Source of the DNA: Ochromonas danica
Taxonomy: Eukaryota > Sar > Chrysophyceae > Chromulinales > Chromulinaceae
DNA length: 64,000 bases
Assembly: GCA_015146655.1 (NCBI GenBank)
Contig: VKHL01000029.1
Location: 124,001-188,000, forward strand
Direction: 5' to 3'
The number at the start of each line of letters is the position of its first letter. The stretch's first letter is position 1. The notes below the pieces were generated by a model. It was given only the letters and a program-made list of their open reading frames with translations. It was not told where the DNA came from and did no database searches. Made by a program: the position numbers and the translations under genes. Below, one piece after another: positions 21,722-30,032 of this stretch.

Positions 21722-22339
21722 ATGTTGGCCCTCGGCACACGATTAAGCCGCCCTCTTCTTCCCCTCGTTTTCTCTATATGCCGACCCTTGGCAGGCAGCC
21801 AAGCTTCGGGGGTAAGCCTCGCTTGTTCCTCTTCTTTGCTCTTCCTCTCCAGACTAATACCCATCACGTCTTTCTATGCCCCACCCCTCGCACAGGTCCG
21901 CGCTTTCTCTTCCTTGGAGAAGGAGTATGAGTCAGAAGTTAAAGATGTCATCACCCAGTACGAGGAGCGCCTGAAGCGCCGCCAAGCCAAGATTGGTGTG
22001 GTGGTCTCTACCCTCTGCGCCAAGTCCGTCACGGTGAAGTATTCCTACGAGAAATATTTCCCCAAGTACGACAAGCACATTACTCGTCACAGGAAGCTCA
22101 TGGCGCATGACGAGAGCGAGCAGTGCGAGATGGGAGACCTCGTGCGTGTCGTGCCCTGCCGCCCTATGAGCAAGATGAAGCGTCACATGGTCATCGATGT
22201 GCTGCGCAAGCCCAAGCTACCTATGGAGGATCCTAGAAGGAATAAGAAAGAAAAGGCTGCTGCTGCTGCTGCTGCTGCGGCGGCGGCGGCCGCGGCATCT
22301 CACCCTGTCGATACACCCGCTGCCCCCAAGCAGGCATGA
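21722..22339 (+). CDS. MRPS17: Mitochondrial small-subunit ribosomal protein uS17
   Basis: Two exons (21722-21811 and 21896-22339) encode 177 residues. Residues 1-35 are Arg/Leu/Ser-rich without acids (MLALGTRLSRPLLPLVFSIC) and end at AFSSLEKE, a good mitochondrial presequence; 21722 is the first ATG of the frame. The core is uS17: QAKIGVVVSTLCAKSVTVKY, KHITRHRKLMAHDESE, MGDLVRVVPCRPMSKMKRH. uS17 binds the 5' domain of the small rRNA. The C-terminus carries an alanine run (GCT/GCG repeats at about 22255-22297) not found in the family core. The 84-bp intron is a multiple of three with no stop, so an unspliced mRNA would still be readable. Confidence 0.85.
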   Translation: MLALGTRLSRPLLPLVFSICRPLAGSQASGVSLACSSSLLFLSRLIPITSFYAPPLAQVRAFSSLEKEYESEVKDVITQYEERLKRRQAKIGVVVSTLCAKSVTVKYSYEKYFPKYDKHITRHRKLMAHDESEQCEMGDLVRVVPCRPMSKMKRHMVIDVLRKPKLPMEDPRRNKKEKAAAAAAAAAAAAAASHPVDTPAAPKQA

Positions 22340-22733
22340 TAGGTTGTTGTTGTTGTCATTATAAAGAAAAGCCACCCACCCTTTGCAAGCTCTTATGTTG
22401 CCTTATTACTGACATTTTAGTCCTGAGCCAAGCTGTTCAAGTTTGTAGATGAGAGAGGTAGTGATGAGGTAGTGCTCTGCTGTTCACCGGGTAGCATGTC
22501 TTCAGCTAGCCCTCCCAAGACAATGGCTTTATCTTTCACTAACAGAGATGGTGCATGACATTATCGTGTATGTGCACAAGACAATAGCTTCTCTCGCACA
22601 GCTTCATACACCTTCATCTCAGAAACAGCTTCTGGAATACAAACAGTTTCTGTCGTAAATTGACCGTTTCACCGCGCAAGCTGTACTTTCTCCTTCTTCT
22701 TGATTGCTTCTTGACAGCCCATTCCATGGCATT
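22340..22733. other. Intergenic, no gene seen
   Basis: The stretch holds the 3' UTR of the uS17m gene and the upstream region of the RRM gene. Only short ORFs occur. Confidence 0.4.
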
Positions 22734-23622
22734 ATGGCGAGACATGGTGCTCCACCGAACCTTCAGGACCTTTTCACTGTGCGTGTGAGCCATATACCCG
22801 CAGCTGTGAGGTGAGCCTTCACTCCCTCCTTCTGTTCTCTTCCTCTTTGTTAATACAGGTTGACTTCGGATGACAGTGACGATGACATTCTACAGGAGTT
22901 CTCTCGCTTTGGACCCATCGGAGACTTCTACCGACCTGTCCTTCTGCAGCTTCAGCATCATGCCAGTGCCTACGCCTTCGTGCGCTACTTTCACCAGGAG
23001 GACGCGCAGAGCGCCGTGCAGGCCATGGACGGTCAGCCCGTCTGGGAAGATGTCGAGCTGTCCGTCGCCTTGGCGGAGGAGAACAGCTTCTTCTCAGAGG
23101 ACACTGGTCACATCACCAACCATCGCCTCGCACCGCCACTGCGCGACCACGACAGCTTCGATTCCTCACTGCCGCCCAGCCACTACCAGGTCAAGCGCAA
23201 AGTGGAGCTGCAGGGGCTGACCGAGTGCTACACTGTGCGCATAGACGACTTGCACCCTTCTATCACGTAAGCGACCCTCCTCCTCCCTCCCTCTTGGATC
23301 ACTCATGATGGTCTGTCCGTGTCTGTCTGGCTGCAGCAAGGAGGACCTCGAGAGAGTCTTCAGCTCCTTCGGGGAAGTGGCTAGGGTGTACTTCCCTGTG
23401 GACCTCGCACATCATGGAGCACCTCGTGGTTTTGCCTTTGTCCGTTATGTGCGGGAGAGTGACGCTAGGCGAGCAGCCGCGGAGATGGACGGCAAGAACC
23501 TCCTCGGAGTGGGCAGAGACATCTCCGTGCGCATTAACTTCCAGCGCACTTATTTCAGCCAGAACGAGTCTCCGCCTCCCAGGCCCAAGAAGAAAGGCAT
23601 CGTCATGCACTTCGACCCCTAG
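22734..23622 (+). CDS. Two-RRM RNA-binding protein
   Basis: Three exons (22734-22810, 22859-23266, 23337-23622) encode 256 residues. RRM1 begins FTVRVSHIP and has the RNP1-like AYAFVRYFHQEDAQSAVQAM; RRM2 begins CYTVRIDDL and has GFAFVRYVRESDARRAAAEM. Both thus carry the aromatic RNP residues that stack on RNA. RRM1 has a short acidic insertion (TSDDSDDDI) after its first helix. The second half of the first RNP2-to-helix segment is split by intron 1, and intron 2 lies at the equivalent place in RRM2, which suggests the two domains arose by duplication. The tail is short and basic-proline (PPPRPKKKG), without RS repeats. A splicing or mRNA-processing role in the nucleus is likely but inferred. 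Confidence 0.8.
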
Positions 23623-23922
23623 ATTACTCTTTTCGTTTGTGTTCCCTGTACTGTATATATGCTAGCAGCAGCAGCAGCAGCGGTGACAAGCAGTCTTTGA
23701 TTGTTGTTGTTGTCTGCACGTCTGGATTAAGTATCAACCAGTCGTCAATAACAACCTACAATACAGTATAGTACAGTACAACACGGTACAATACAGTGCA
23801 GTGCTAGCCCACCAAGTGACGCACAGCTAGGCCTTGCCATACATTGCTATTCCATCCCCGATGAAGCCACACATCTCACTGGCTGACGAAAAGAAAACAA
23901 GAGGTAGATCCTTAGATCCGTC

Positions 23923-24387
23923 TCACCCCTCCTCCTCCACCACCTCATTCTCTTCTTCTTCTTCTTCTTCCCCCTCAGCGTCAGCACCACGTGTCGGCAG
24001 ATCTTTCATCAGCTTCGCCTGCAAGACACATCTCTCTGGAGTATAGCGTGCCTTCTCCTTCTCAGTGGCCTCCTTGAGCTGCACAGTGACGGTCTGCAGC
24101 AGTCCTCGTCGTGACAGTTCCTTGAAGAGGAAGAGGCGGCGATTGTTCAGAGAGAAGAGGTGGCCGCCGTTGGTCAGCACTGTGATCTTCGGGATGTCCT
24201 CCACCTTCGTCCTCCCCTCCTCCACCTCCCGCAGCGTCTCCTCGATGCGCTTGTTGCATCCCGTGAAAACTGGTCGAATGCGCGCGTGAGTGAAGTAGAC
24301 GAGGGAAGGGTCGATGCTGACTATGGACCGACTGTGAGAGACAGTCGATGCAGAAGATGCTTTCTTATTGCTCTTTTTCGGAGGCAT
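23923..24387 (-). CDS. Small ParB/sulfiredoxin-like protein, function unknown
   Basis: A single exon encodes 154 residues. A basic Ser-rich start (MPPKKSNKK) is followed by IDPSLVYFTHARIRPVFTGC, ETLREVEEGRTKVEDIPKI and GGHLFSLNNRRLFLFKEL. The last motif, in which a short displayed strand leads to SLNNRRL, is shared with a set of eukaryotic hypothetical proteins that look like ParB or sulfiredoxin folds. The tail is poly-acidic. I do not know its role; basic ends and an acidic tail suggest a nuclear or nucleic-acid setting. It is head-to-head with the first METTL24-like gene, 170 bp between ATGs. Confidence 0.62.
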   Translation of the reverse strand: MPPKKSNKKASSASTVSHSRSIVSIDPSLVYFTHARIRPVFTGCNKRIEETLREVEEGRTKVEDIPKITVLTNGGHLFSLNNRRLFLFKELSRRGLLQTVTVQLKEATEKEKARYTPERCVLQAKLMKDLPTRGADAEGEEEEEEENEVVEEEG

Positions 24388-24557
24388 GACGATGAATTAA
24401 AAACAGCACCTTCTCCAAGACAACAACAATAACAATAACAACCAATTGATTTGACTGACCAATGGACTTAACTCTTATTAAGTTAATATAATTGTGTAAA
24501 TCATTAGTTAGGTTAGGTAATTGCTTAGCGAGCACATCAACAGGAAATCAAAGGGAA

Positions 24558-25472
24558 ATGGTCGGACAAGAGGTAGGGGGTCGATTTCTGTTGATCGTCA
24601 TATTATTTCTGGCTATATGGCGATCGTCTGGAGAGTTTCTCCGTCATAATGGCAGTGCCTCTCACTCACACGCCTCACACAACAAAAGCAGTTCTCATCG
24701 CCTCTATGCAGGCATGAAGCTCTTTGCCCTGGAGAACGCCTTGAGAGAGCGAACAGCGCGACAAAAGCTAGTCGCGGCTATAGAGACTCTGAAAGCAGGT
24801 CAGCGGCCAGGAAGTGACGGTGAGACAGACTTCCATGACGTCGTGCCCAGCATCATATTGGAGAGTCACCGCGTGTCAGAGAGTGAGGACAAGTTTATTG
24901 TCGCCCCGCGCGCTATCTCTAGGCTAGGCAAGACCTTCGTGGTCTATGTCGCAGGGATAGCGAGTGACCCGAGCTTCGAGGAGTACATGGCCTCCCTGGG
25001 GGCAGAGGTGCACGGCTTTGACTGCACTGGGGCGGGACGAGCTGATTGGCGATACCACTACCACCCTTGGTGTATCGGCAAGGAGAAAGACTTTCTGTCA
25101 TCTACGGCATCCCCTCCAGACAAGTTGAAGGAGAGGAAGCTGGAATACCATCGACTGGGGGAGATCAGACAGTTGCTCAACCACACCCACGTGGACATGT
25201 TCAAGTTCGACATCGAGGGCTGCGAGTGGGACCTCATCTATGACGAGATCATTCATGGCAATGAAGCTGATTTGCCTACACAGCTGCTCTTCGAGCTGCA
25301 CACTCAAGGTGCGAATCCTCGCTGGGTGCCTCGAGACATCGTCCAGGGCAAAGGCCGGCAGGAAGTGGACCAGCTGATCCTGGACTTGTTCCATCTGGGT
25401 TATCGAGTCTTCCATCTGCACGTAAATGGCACTGATCATCACCGCGCAGGGGTCAGTCTGTATCGAGTTTGA
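24558..25472 (+). CDS. METTL24-like methyltransferase, copy A of a tandem pair
   Basis: A single exon encodes 304 residues. The first ATG of the frame starts an N-terminal signal anchor (FLLIVILFLAIW). The catalytic part begins FVVYVAGIASDPSFEEYM (SAM-binding loop of the METTL24/Methyltransf_22 type), continues AEVHGFDCT where the acidic residue should hold the ribose of SAM, and has the family motif VDMFKFDIEGCEWDLI, then LLFELHTQG. The enzyme should act in the secretory pathway or outside the cell; its substrate is unknown. It is followed in the same direction by a paralogue. From 25148 to 25420 the two genes are identical base for base although they differ clearly upstream, a sign of recent gene conversion. 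Confidence 0.8.
   Translation: MVGQEVGGRFLLIVILFLAIWRSSGEFLRHNGSASHSHASHNKSSSHRLYAGMKLFALENALRERTARQKLVAAIETLKAGQRPGSDGETDFHDVVPSIILESHRVSESEDKFIVAPRAISRLGKTFVVYVAGIASDPSFEEYMASLGAEVHGFDCTGAGRADWRYHYHPWCIGKEKDFLSSTASPPDKLKERKLEYHRLGEIRQLLNHTHVDMFKFDIEGCEWDLIYDEIIHGNEADLPTQLLFELHTQGANPRWVPRDIVQGKGRQEVDQLILDLFHLGYRVFHLHVNGTDHHRAGVSLYRV
25148..25420 (+). repeat. 273-bp identical tract shared by the tandem methyltransferase genes (copy A)
   Basis: The bases 25148-25420 equal 26374-26646 without a mismatch that I can find, while sequence on both sides diverges at once. The offset is 1226 bp. Confidence 0.9.
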
Positions 25473-25810
25473 TGGTAAATGAGTTAGACGGGAGTGATTG
25501 CTTGCTCATTGCTATCAACTATCATCATTTCAGGAGCTAAACCAGCTGTTGACATTTGTTATCACAATTTGAGCTATCTTCTATTGTTGCAGCAGGCGAG
25601 TGCGCCGCTTATTCGTTTTTTATGGGACGTGTTGGCTGCTATTCTAGATAACACACTGTTTACTCAACTCTATCCTAAGCCAACCTCTCATCCCTATTGT
25701 CATCTCTTTAACAGCGATAGCGATGAGAGGGCTGGGCAGTGTGTGTTAACTTAACAAGTGTTTTGGTTGAAACTCAAAGCACCGAACTGTTGACATCGCA
25801 TCAATATGAA
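25473..25810. other. Spacer between tandem paralogues
   Basis: The spacer must contain the terminator of copy A and the promoter of copy B. No ORF with a recognisable domain is present and no similarity to the upstream region of copy A is obvious by eye. Confidence 0.4.
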
Positions 25811-26701
25811 ATGATAGCCTCCCTTGTTCTCTGGAGAATAACCTGTTTGGCATCTCTCTTGCCTGTTTTGATCTTTTCTGAACTTCTTCGTCGTGAGCAC
25901 GAGTCGGAGATGACAGACCATCACCACAACACGCGGCGCTATGCGGGCACCAAGTTGTACTCCCTCGAGAACTCCGTGCAAGAAGAAGTTGCTTACCACA
26001 AGCTTGTGGACGCCATCAAAGCACTAAAACTTGGTATCGCCACACCTGCGAAAAACAACTTCGAAGACATTCTGTCCAGCGTGTTGCTGGAAAGCCACTT
26101 GGTTCCGAATACAGAGGACAAGTTTATCATAGGACCGAATGCTATCACTAGTCTGGGCAAGAACTTCGTGGTCTATGCTGCAGGAATAGCGAATGACCCG
26201 AGCTTCGAAGAGTACATGGCCTCCCTGGGGGCAGAGGTCCACGGCTTTGACTGCACCATACCGCGCGGTAACCCACGCTGGCGTATGCACTACCACCCTT
26301 GGTGTATCGGCAAGGAGAAAGGACTGGATTCTAGTTCCTATACCAATGGTGTCAAAGGGCGAGAGATGAAGTTCCATCGACTGGGGGAGATCAGACAGTT
26401 GCTCAACCACACCCACGTGGACATGTTCAAGTTCGACATCGAGGGCTGCGAGTGGGACCTCATCTATGACGAGATCATTCATGGCAATGAAGCTGATTTG
26501 CCTACACAGCTGCTCTTCGAGCTGCACACTCAAGGTGCGAATCCTCGCTGGGTGCCTCGAGACATCGTCCAGGGCAAAGGCCGGCAGGAAGTGGACCAGC
26601 TGATCCTGGACTTGTTCCATCTGGGTTATCGAGTCTTCCATCTGCAGATGAATAGTGGAGACCATTATTGTGCTGAGATCAGCTTCTATCGTGTCGTCTA
26701 G
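25811..26701 (+). CDS. METTL24-like methyltransferase, copy B of a tandem pair
   Basis: A single exon encodes 296 residues. The start at 25811 is the first ATG of the frame and again opens a signal anchor (MIASLVLWRITCLASLLPVL). Motifs match copy A: FVVYAAGIANDPSFEEYM, AEVHGFDCT, VDMFKFDIEGCEWDLI, LLFELHTQG. The N-terminal half differs from copy A at many positions (for example KLYSLENSVQEEVAYHKL against KLFALENALRERTARQKL) and the short loop before the conversion tract is unrelated. The catalytic C-terminal third is identical to copy A. A long antisense ORF here is a shadow of the coding frame. Confidence 0.8.
   Translation: MIASLVLWRITCLASLLPVLIFSELLRREHESEMTDHHHNTRRYAGTKLYSLENSVQEEVAYHKLVDAIKALKLGIATPAKNNFEDILSSVLLESHLVPNTEDKFIIGPNAITSLGKNFVVYAAGIANDPSFEEYMASLGAEVHGFDCTIPRGNPRWRMHYHPWCIGKEKGLDSSSYTNGVKGREMKFHRLGEIRQLLNHTHVDMFKFDIEGCEWDLIYDEIIHGNEADLPTQLLFELHTQGANPRWVPRDIVQGKGRQEVDQLILDLFHLGYRVFHLQMNSGDHYCAEISFYRVV
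26374..26646 (+). repeat. 273-bp identical tract shared by the tandem methyltransferase genes (copy B)
   Basis: This is the partner of 25148-25420. It starts inside the codons before RLGEIRQLL and stops 55 bases before the stop codon. Confidence 0.9.
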
Positions 26702-26937
26702 CGTCTTCATCCTTTCCCGCAGATGTCTTCTGCTTCTTCTGACATCAAAGCACATAAAAAGACAATATCCTTGAGTTCCCAATGTAATGGACTAGAAACT
26801 CAGTGATGAATATGATCAGGGGTATAGATTGAGAGATTGTAAAGAGTTATTATATCTGATCCTTCTGCTCCGCTGTGGCTGAGGAGTAGGAAGTTTAGCA
26901 ACGACATTCTAGTGACACTAGCTCTGGTTATACCATG

Positions 26938-28980
26938 CTACACAGTATGACCTTCGCCCGCTCCACCCTCTTCTTCTTCCTCCTCCTCCTCCTCCTTATC
27001 ATCATCATCATCATCATCATCATCATCGTCATCCTCATCCTCCTCTTCTTCTCCTTCCTCTTCTTCTACTTCTTCCTCTTCTTCTTCTTGTTCCTCCTCC
27101 TCTTCTTCAACTACTTCTACTTCTTCTTCCTCTTCTTCTTCCTGTTCTTCTTCCTCATCGTCTTCGGAGGATGGCAGATCCCAACTGTTCACACTGTCTT
27201 CGCTTTCATCATCCAACAAACTGTACACTGTCTCCTCTTCGTCGCTGAAATGCAATACTATCCTAATTTTATGGAAAACTTGCTGCCATTTTGCTTTCCT
27301 TTGCTCTTGACCAGGTAGAGAGAGCTGCTCCATAATGAGCTCATAGACAGAGGGATAGAGATAGATCTCCACTTGAATCTTGGGGTTGGACCATCGCAAT
27401 TTGTCACGAAGAATGATCTCCAGTAGTTCCTCGTGCTCTGTTGAGGAATACTTAACGGTCAACTCGCACAGGTTCTCTAACTTGGTACTAGCCAGCAGAC
27501 TCTTCCATCCAAATTTGGGCATTATCAAAGAACTCAACGACTTACATGTTCGCAACAGCCTGGCAATAGCCTGGTCTGAGAACTGACAGGAATCTTCAGA
27601 AGAAATAGAAAATGAGAGATGCGTTAGGTCAGGAAGGCACGCCCCAATCGCACAGAGTGAGAGATCGGTCAAGCCTTCGCCATCTATATCCATCCACAAC
27701 CTATCAAGTTGAGGACAATGGGAGATGAACCGGTAGAAGGAGTGATCATCAAAGGAAGAGGGCGGGGGAACGACAATAGTGGTTAAATGCCTGCCAAACA
27801 CATGTCGTAAGTGTTCTAGCATCGCTTCAGTAATTCGGCCATCAGGAATCTCCAAATGCAATGTGTAATCCGGCCGATCACGTAAAAAGAAACGCACAGA
27901 CTCAGCCAAAGCATAAAATTCCGCTATGGTTAGAGCCATATATATCCAAACGGTGTGAACATGGCTACAATCATTATCCATACTAAGTTTGAAGCCTGGG
28001 ATTTCAACAGAAGCGAGAGCTGGAAATTGTTTGAAAATAGAAACAAACGAAAACACCGTCCTGTTTCTCCTACTCAGATGTAACAACTCTATATCTTCTT
28101 CATTATCTTCATCGTCTTCTTCTTCCTCTTTATGCACTAACTTGAGCGAGCTCAGCTTAGGACAAGCCCTCATGATGGATAAGACCACCTCCTCGGAAAG
28201 AACAAAGTCAGCAAACAGATTTGACAATGACAAATCATTCAGCGATTTCCCTATGATGGATAGATAGTCCAAAAGCTTCTCCGGTGTCAAAGCGGTCATC
28301 TCGTTGGCAGTCAATGACAATGACTTCAGCTGGTCAATGCCTGCCTCCTGGAGGAAAGTGAGAATATCTACACCCACACCCTCAGACAAGAAAGTAAAGT
28401 CGATATGCCTCAAGGAAGCCTTTTGCTGATACAACACATCCCTTATGGCCACAGGATGCCAGTTAGCACTCCTCAGCTGGAGGCGCTCAAGCTGCTGCAC
28501 GTGGTTTCGAGCGACGGACAGAGCCTCCAGCAAGTATTTGTCTGTTTCCACTACCACACCTCTCAGAATAGGACAGCGATCTGCAAACCTTGCCAAGTCA
28601 CAAAACCAGGAAGAACCAGCTGACAATGACCCTTGTTCAGCGATAATCTCCAACAAGCGGACTTCAGCTGCGAAGCTGTCATCCAAGGCAGATAAATCCA
28701 CATCATCTGGACAGACTCGGAACACCCTCACATGCACCCTGCGGCTGATTATCCAGGAATAGTGGGCTCTGCAGGCGAGAGGGGGATCGAAAAGAAATTC
28801 TGCTGGATGTTCGAAGATGAAGTGATCCAACAAGGCCAGCCAATCTTCTCGGGATTTCCCCAGACAGGCGATGTCCAAGTTAGCAATATCCTTCCACTGC
28901 AACCATTCTCCTAATAGAGTGCGAAGAATATCATTGGAGAATTCAAAGAGCATGGACGACATCTCATGCACCACCCGCAT
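26938..28980 (-). CDS. F-box/LRR-like protein with acidic C-terminal tail
   Basis: A single exon encodes 680 residues from the first ATG at 28980. The N-terminus (SNDILRTLLGEWLQWKDIANLDIACL) has the length and spacing of an F-box-like helix pair. The body has irregular leucine-rich repeats of the AMN1/F-box type, for example LERLQLRSANWHP, LKSLSLTANEMTAL, LNDLSLSNLFADF, LTHLSFSISSEDS, LSSLIMPKFGW. The last 90 residues are almost entirely Glu and Asp, encoded by a purine-rich tract on the minus strand (26950-27180). F-box/LRR proteins choose substrates for SCF ubiquitin ligases; whether this F-box is functional is uncertain. A plus-strand ORF of Leu/Phe runs over the acidic tract and is an artefact. 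Confidence 0.68.
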   Translation of the reverse strand: MRVVHEMSSMLFEFSNDILRTLLGEWLQWKDIANLDIACLGKSREDWLALLDHFIFEHPAEFLFDPPLACRAHYSWIISRRVHVRVFRVCPDDVDLSALDDSFAAEVRLLEIIAEQGSLSAGSSWFCDLARFADRCPILRGVVVETDKYLLEALSVARNHVQQLERLQLRSANWHPVAIRDVLYQQKASLRHIDFTFLSEGVGVDILTFLQEAGIDQLKSLSLTANEMTALTPEKLLDYLSIIGKSLNDLSLSNLFADFVLSEEVVLSIMRACPKLSSLKLVHKEEEEDDEDNEEDIELLHLSRRNRTVFSFVSIFKQFPALASVEIPGFKLSMDNDCSHVHTVWIYMALTIAEFYALAESVRFFLRDRPDYTLHLEIPDGRITEAMLEHLRHVFGRHLTTIVVPPPSSFDDHSFYRFISHCPQLDRLWMDIDGEGLTDLSLCAIGACLPDLTHLSFSISSEDSCQFSDQAIARLLRTCKSLSSLIMPKFGWKSLLASTKLENLCELTVKYSSTEHEELLEIILRDKLRWSNPKIQVEIYLYPSVYELIMEQLSLPGQEQRKAKWQQVFHKIRIVLHFSDEEETVYSLLDDESEDSVNSWDLPSSEDDEEEEQEEEEEEEVEVVEEEEEEQEEEEEEVEEEEGEEEEDEDDDDDDDDDDDDKEEEEEEEEEGGAGEGHTV
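26950..27180. repeat. Low-complexity TCC/TTC (GAA/GAG) tract
   Basis: The tract is a trinucleotide-like pyrimidine run on the plus strand that encodes poly-Glu/Asp on the minus strand, including a CAT/ATC run at about 26998-27030 that encodes poly-Asp. Confidence 0.85.
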
Positions 28981-29120
28981 GGAGCCAAAAGCAACCAAAA
29001 CAAGTCTTCACTGGGTGGCAGCATCACTTACTCGACATTGACAAGTTAATGCATGGAGTTAACATAACCAATTCCAATGCAAAACTAAACAACAATGAAG
29101 GAAACGAAATAATTCCATAC

Positions 29121-29327
29121 TATTGAGCATTATGCTATTACATAATTCCCAGATAGCTAGACTTAGATAGCTAGAGTAAAGCCTGCGCACTTATCGTGTG
29201 GCTCTGGCTCAATGTATGTCACTATTTAATTGTTTATCAGCGTCAATAAGAATAATGACAAGTCTGTGCTTTGAGACTCACCTGATGGGCTAGACCTAAC
29301 GTAGTCTATGACCCAAGCTTCTCAACA
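29121..29327 (+). repeat. 5' LTR, 207 bp
   Basis: This is identical to 31342-31548. It contains a short tandem AGATAGCTAGACTT-like duplication near its start, and the segment 29222-29236 that is complementary to the bases just after the LTR. Confidence 0.9.
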
Positions 29328-29342
29328 TAAACAATTAAATAG
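29328..29342 (+). promoter_or_regulatory. Putative self-complementary primer binding site
   Basis: These first 15 bases after the 5' LTR (TAAACAATTAAATAG) are the perfect reverse complement of 29222-29236 inside the LTR. The position is that of a primer binding site, and no TGG-type tRNA complement is seen there. Self-primed elements such as fission-yeast Tf1 use this geometry. Confidence 0.55.
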
Positions 29343-29567
29343 TCCCGGTCCTTGTTGATCGGTTGACACTTCGCATGCTCATGATAATGGAAGTGAAGAA
29401 TCCATAAAGATGGATTCGGGTGTCCCAAACGATGATCATTTCCAATGATCACAAAATTATGCCCTTTAAAAAAGGGGTGAATGCCACCTATTATGTACCC
29501 TGTACATAATAGTATTACCAGCACTAAGAGTGCTGCGATTCATAACTATGAATCGCTTCTTGTTATT

Positions 29568-30032
29568 GGCTGACTGATGGATCCCATGAGAACCAGCAGC
29601 CAACTAACTTATTTGAAGTTAGCTGACTGCTGAGTCTCATGGGAGCCAGCAGCAGCTAACCCTCCTTTCAACCATCAGCTGTCTAATGGTTCTGTGTGGA
29701 ACCAACAGCTCTTTCTCCCTACAAGCTGACTGAATGAACAGCAGCAACAACTCTTCTATTTTCTGTAAGACTGACTAGCTGTTGTATCCTGTCGGAACCA
29801 GCAGCAGCAACCTCTTCTTCTGTAAGACTGTCTGATGCATCCACGTGTTGAGATCCAGCAGCAATCTTGTTTAACTCTCTCTAAAGCTGACTGATGGATC
29901 CCATGAGAACCAGCAGCTATCTAACTTATTTGAAGTCAGATGACTGCTGGGTCTCATGGGATCCAGCAGACACCTTCTCCCTCTCTTCTCTGCTAAAGAA
30001 GCTGTCTGATGGATCCGTTTGGAACCAGCAGC
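29568..30032 (+). repeat. Array of about nine hairpin modules inside the LTR element
   Basis: A module of about 33 bp that starts GCTG-CTGATGG and ends ACCAGCAGC recurs about nine times with 15-40 bp T/C-rich spacers (starts near 29568, 29630, 29676, 29724, 29770, 29828, 29886, 29940, 30000). Each can fold on itself because its GCTG start pairs with its CAGC end; the 29568 and 29886 copies share TGATGGATCCCATGAGAACC exactly. Confidence 0.75.

Noticed and set aside
26024-26782. Minus-strand ORF of 252 codons opposite METTL24-like copy B
   Set aside because: The conserved methyltransferase motifs are on the plus strand; the same antisense frame opens in copy A only because the sequence is identical there.
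26935-27318. Plus-strand Leu/Phe/Ile-rich ORF that looks like a membrane protein
   Set aside because: It is the complement of the poly-Glu/Asp tail of the F-box/LRR-like gene.
29121-29327. LTR tested by eye for a 5S rRNA or tRNA-like (Cassandra or SINE) core
   Set aside because: No A-box/B-box pair or 5S-like segment could be found.
29306-29524. Short minus-strand ORF spanning the 5' LTR border
   Set aside because: It has no retroelement or host motif and crosses the LTR boundary.
29568-30032. Regularly spaced repeats considered as a CRISPR array
   Set aside because: Units and spacers vary in length and sequence, the units are imperfect, the setting is a eukaryotic LTR element, and no cas genes exist.
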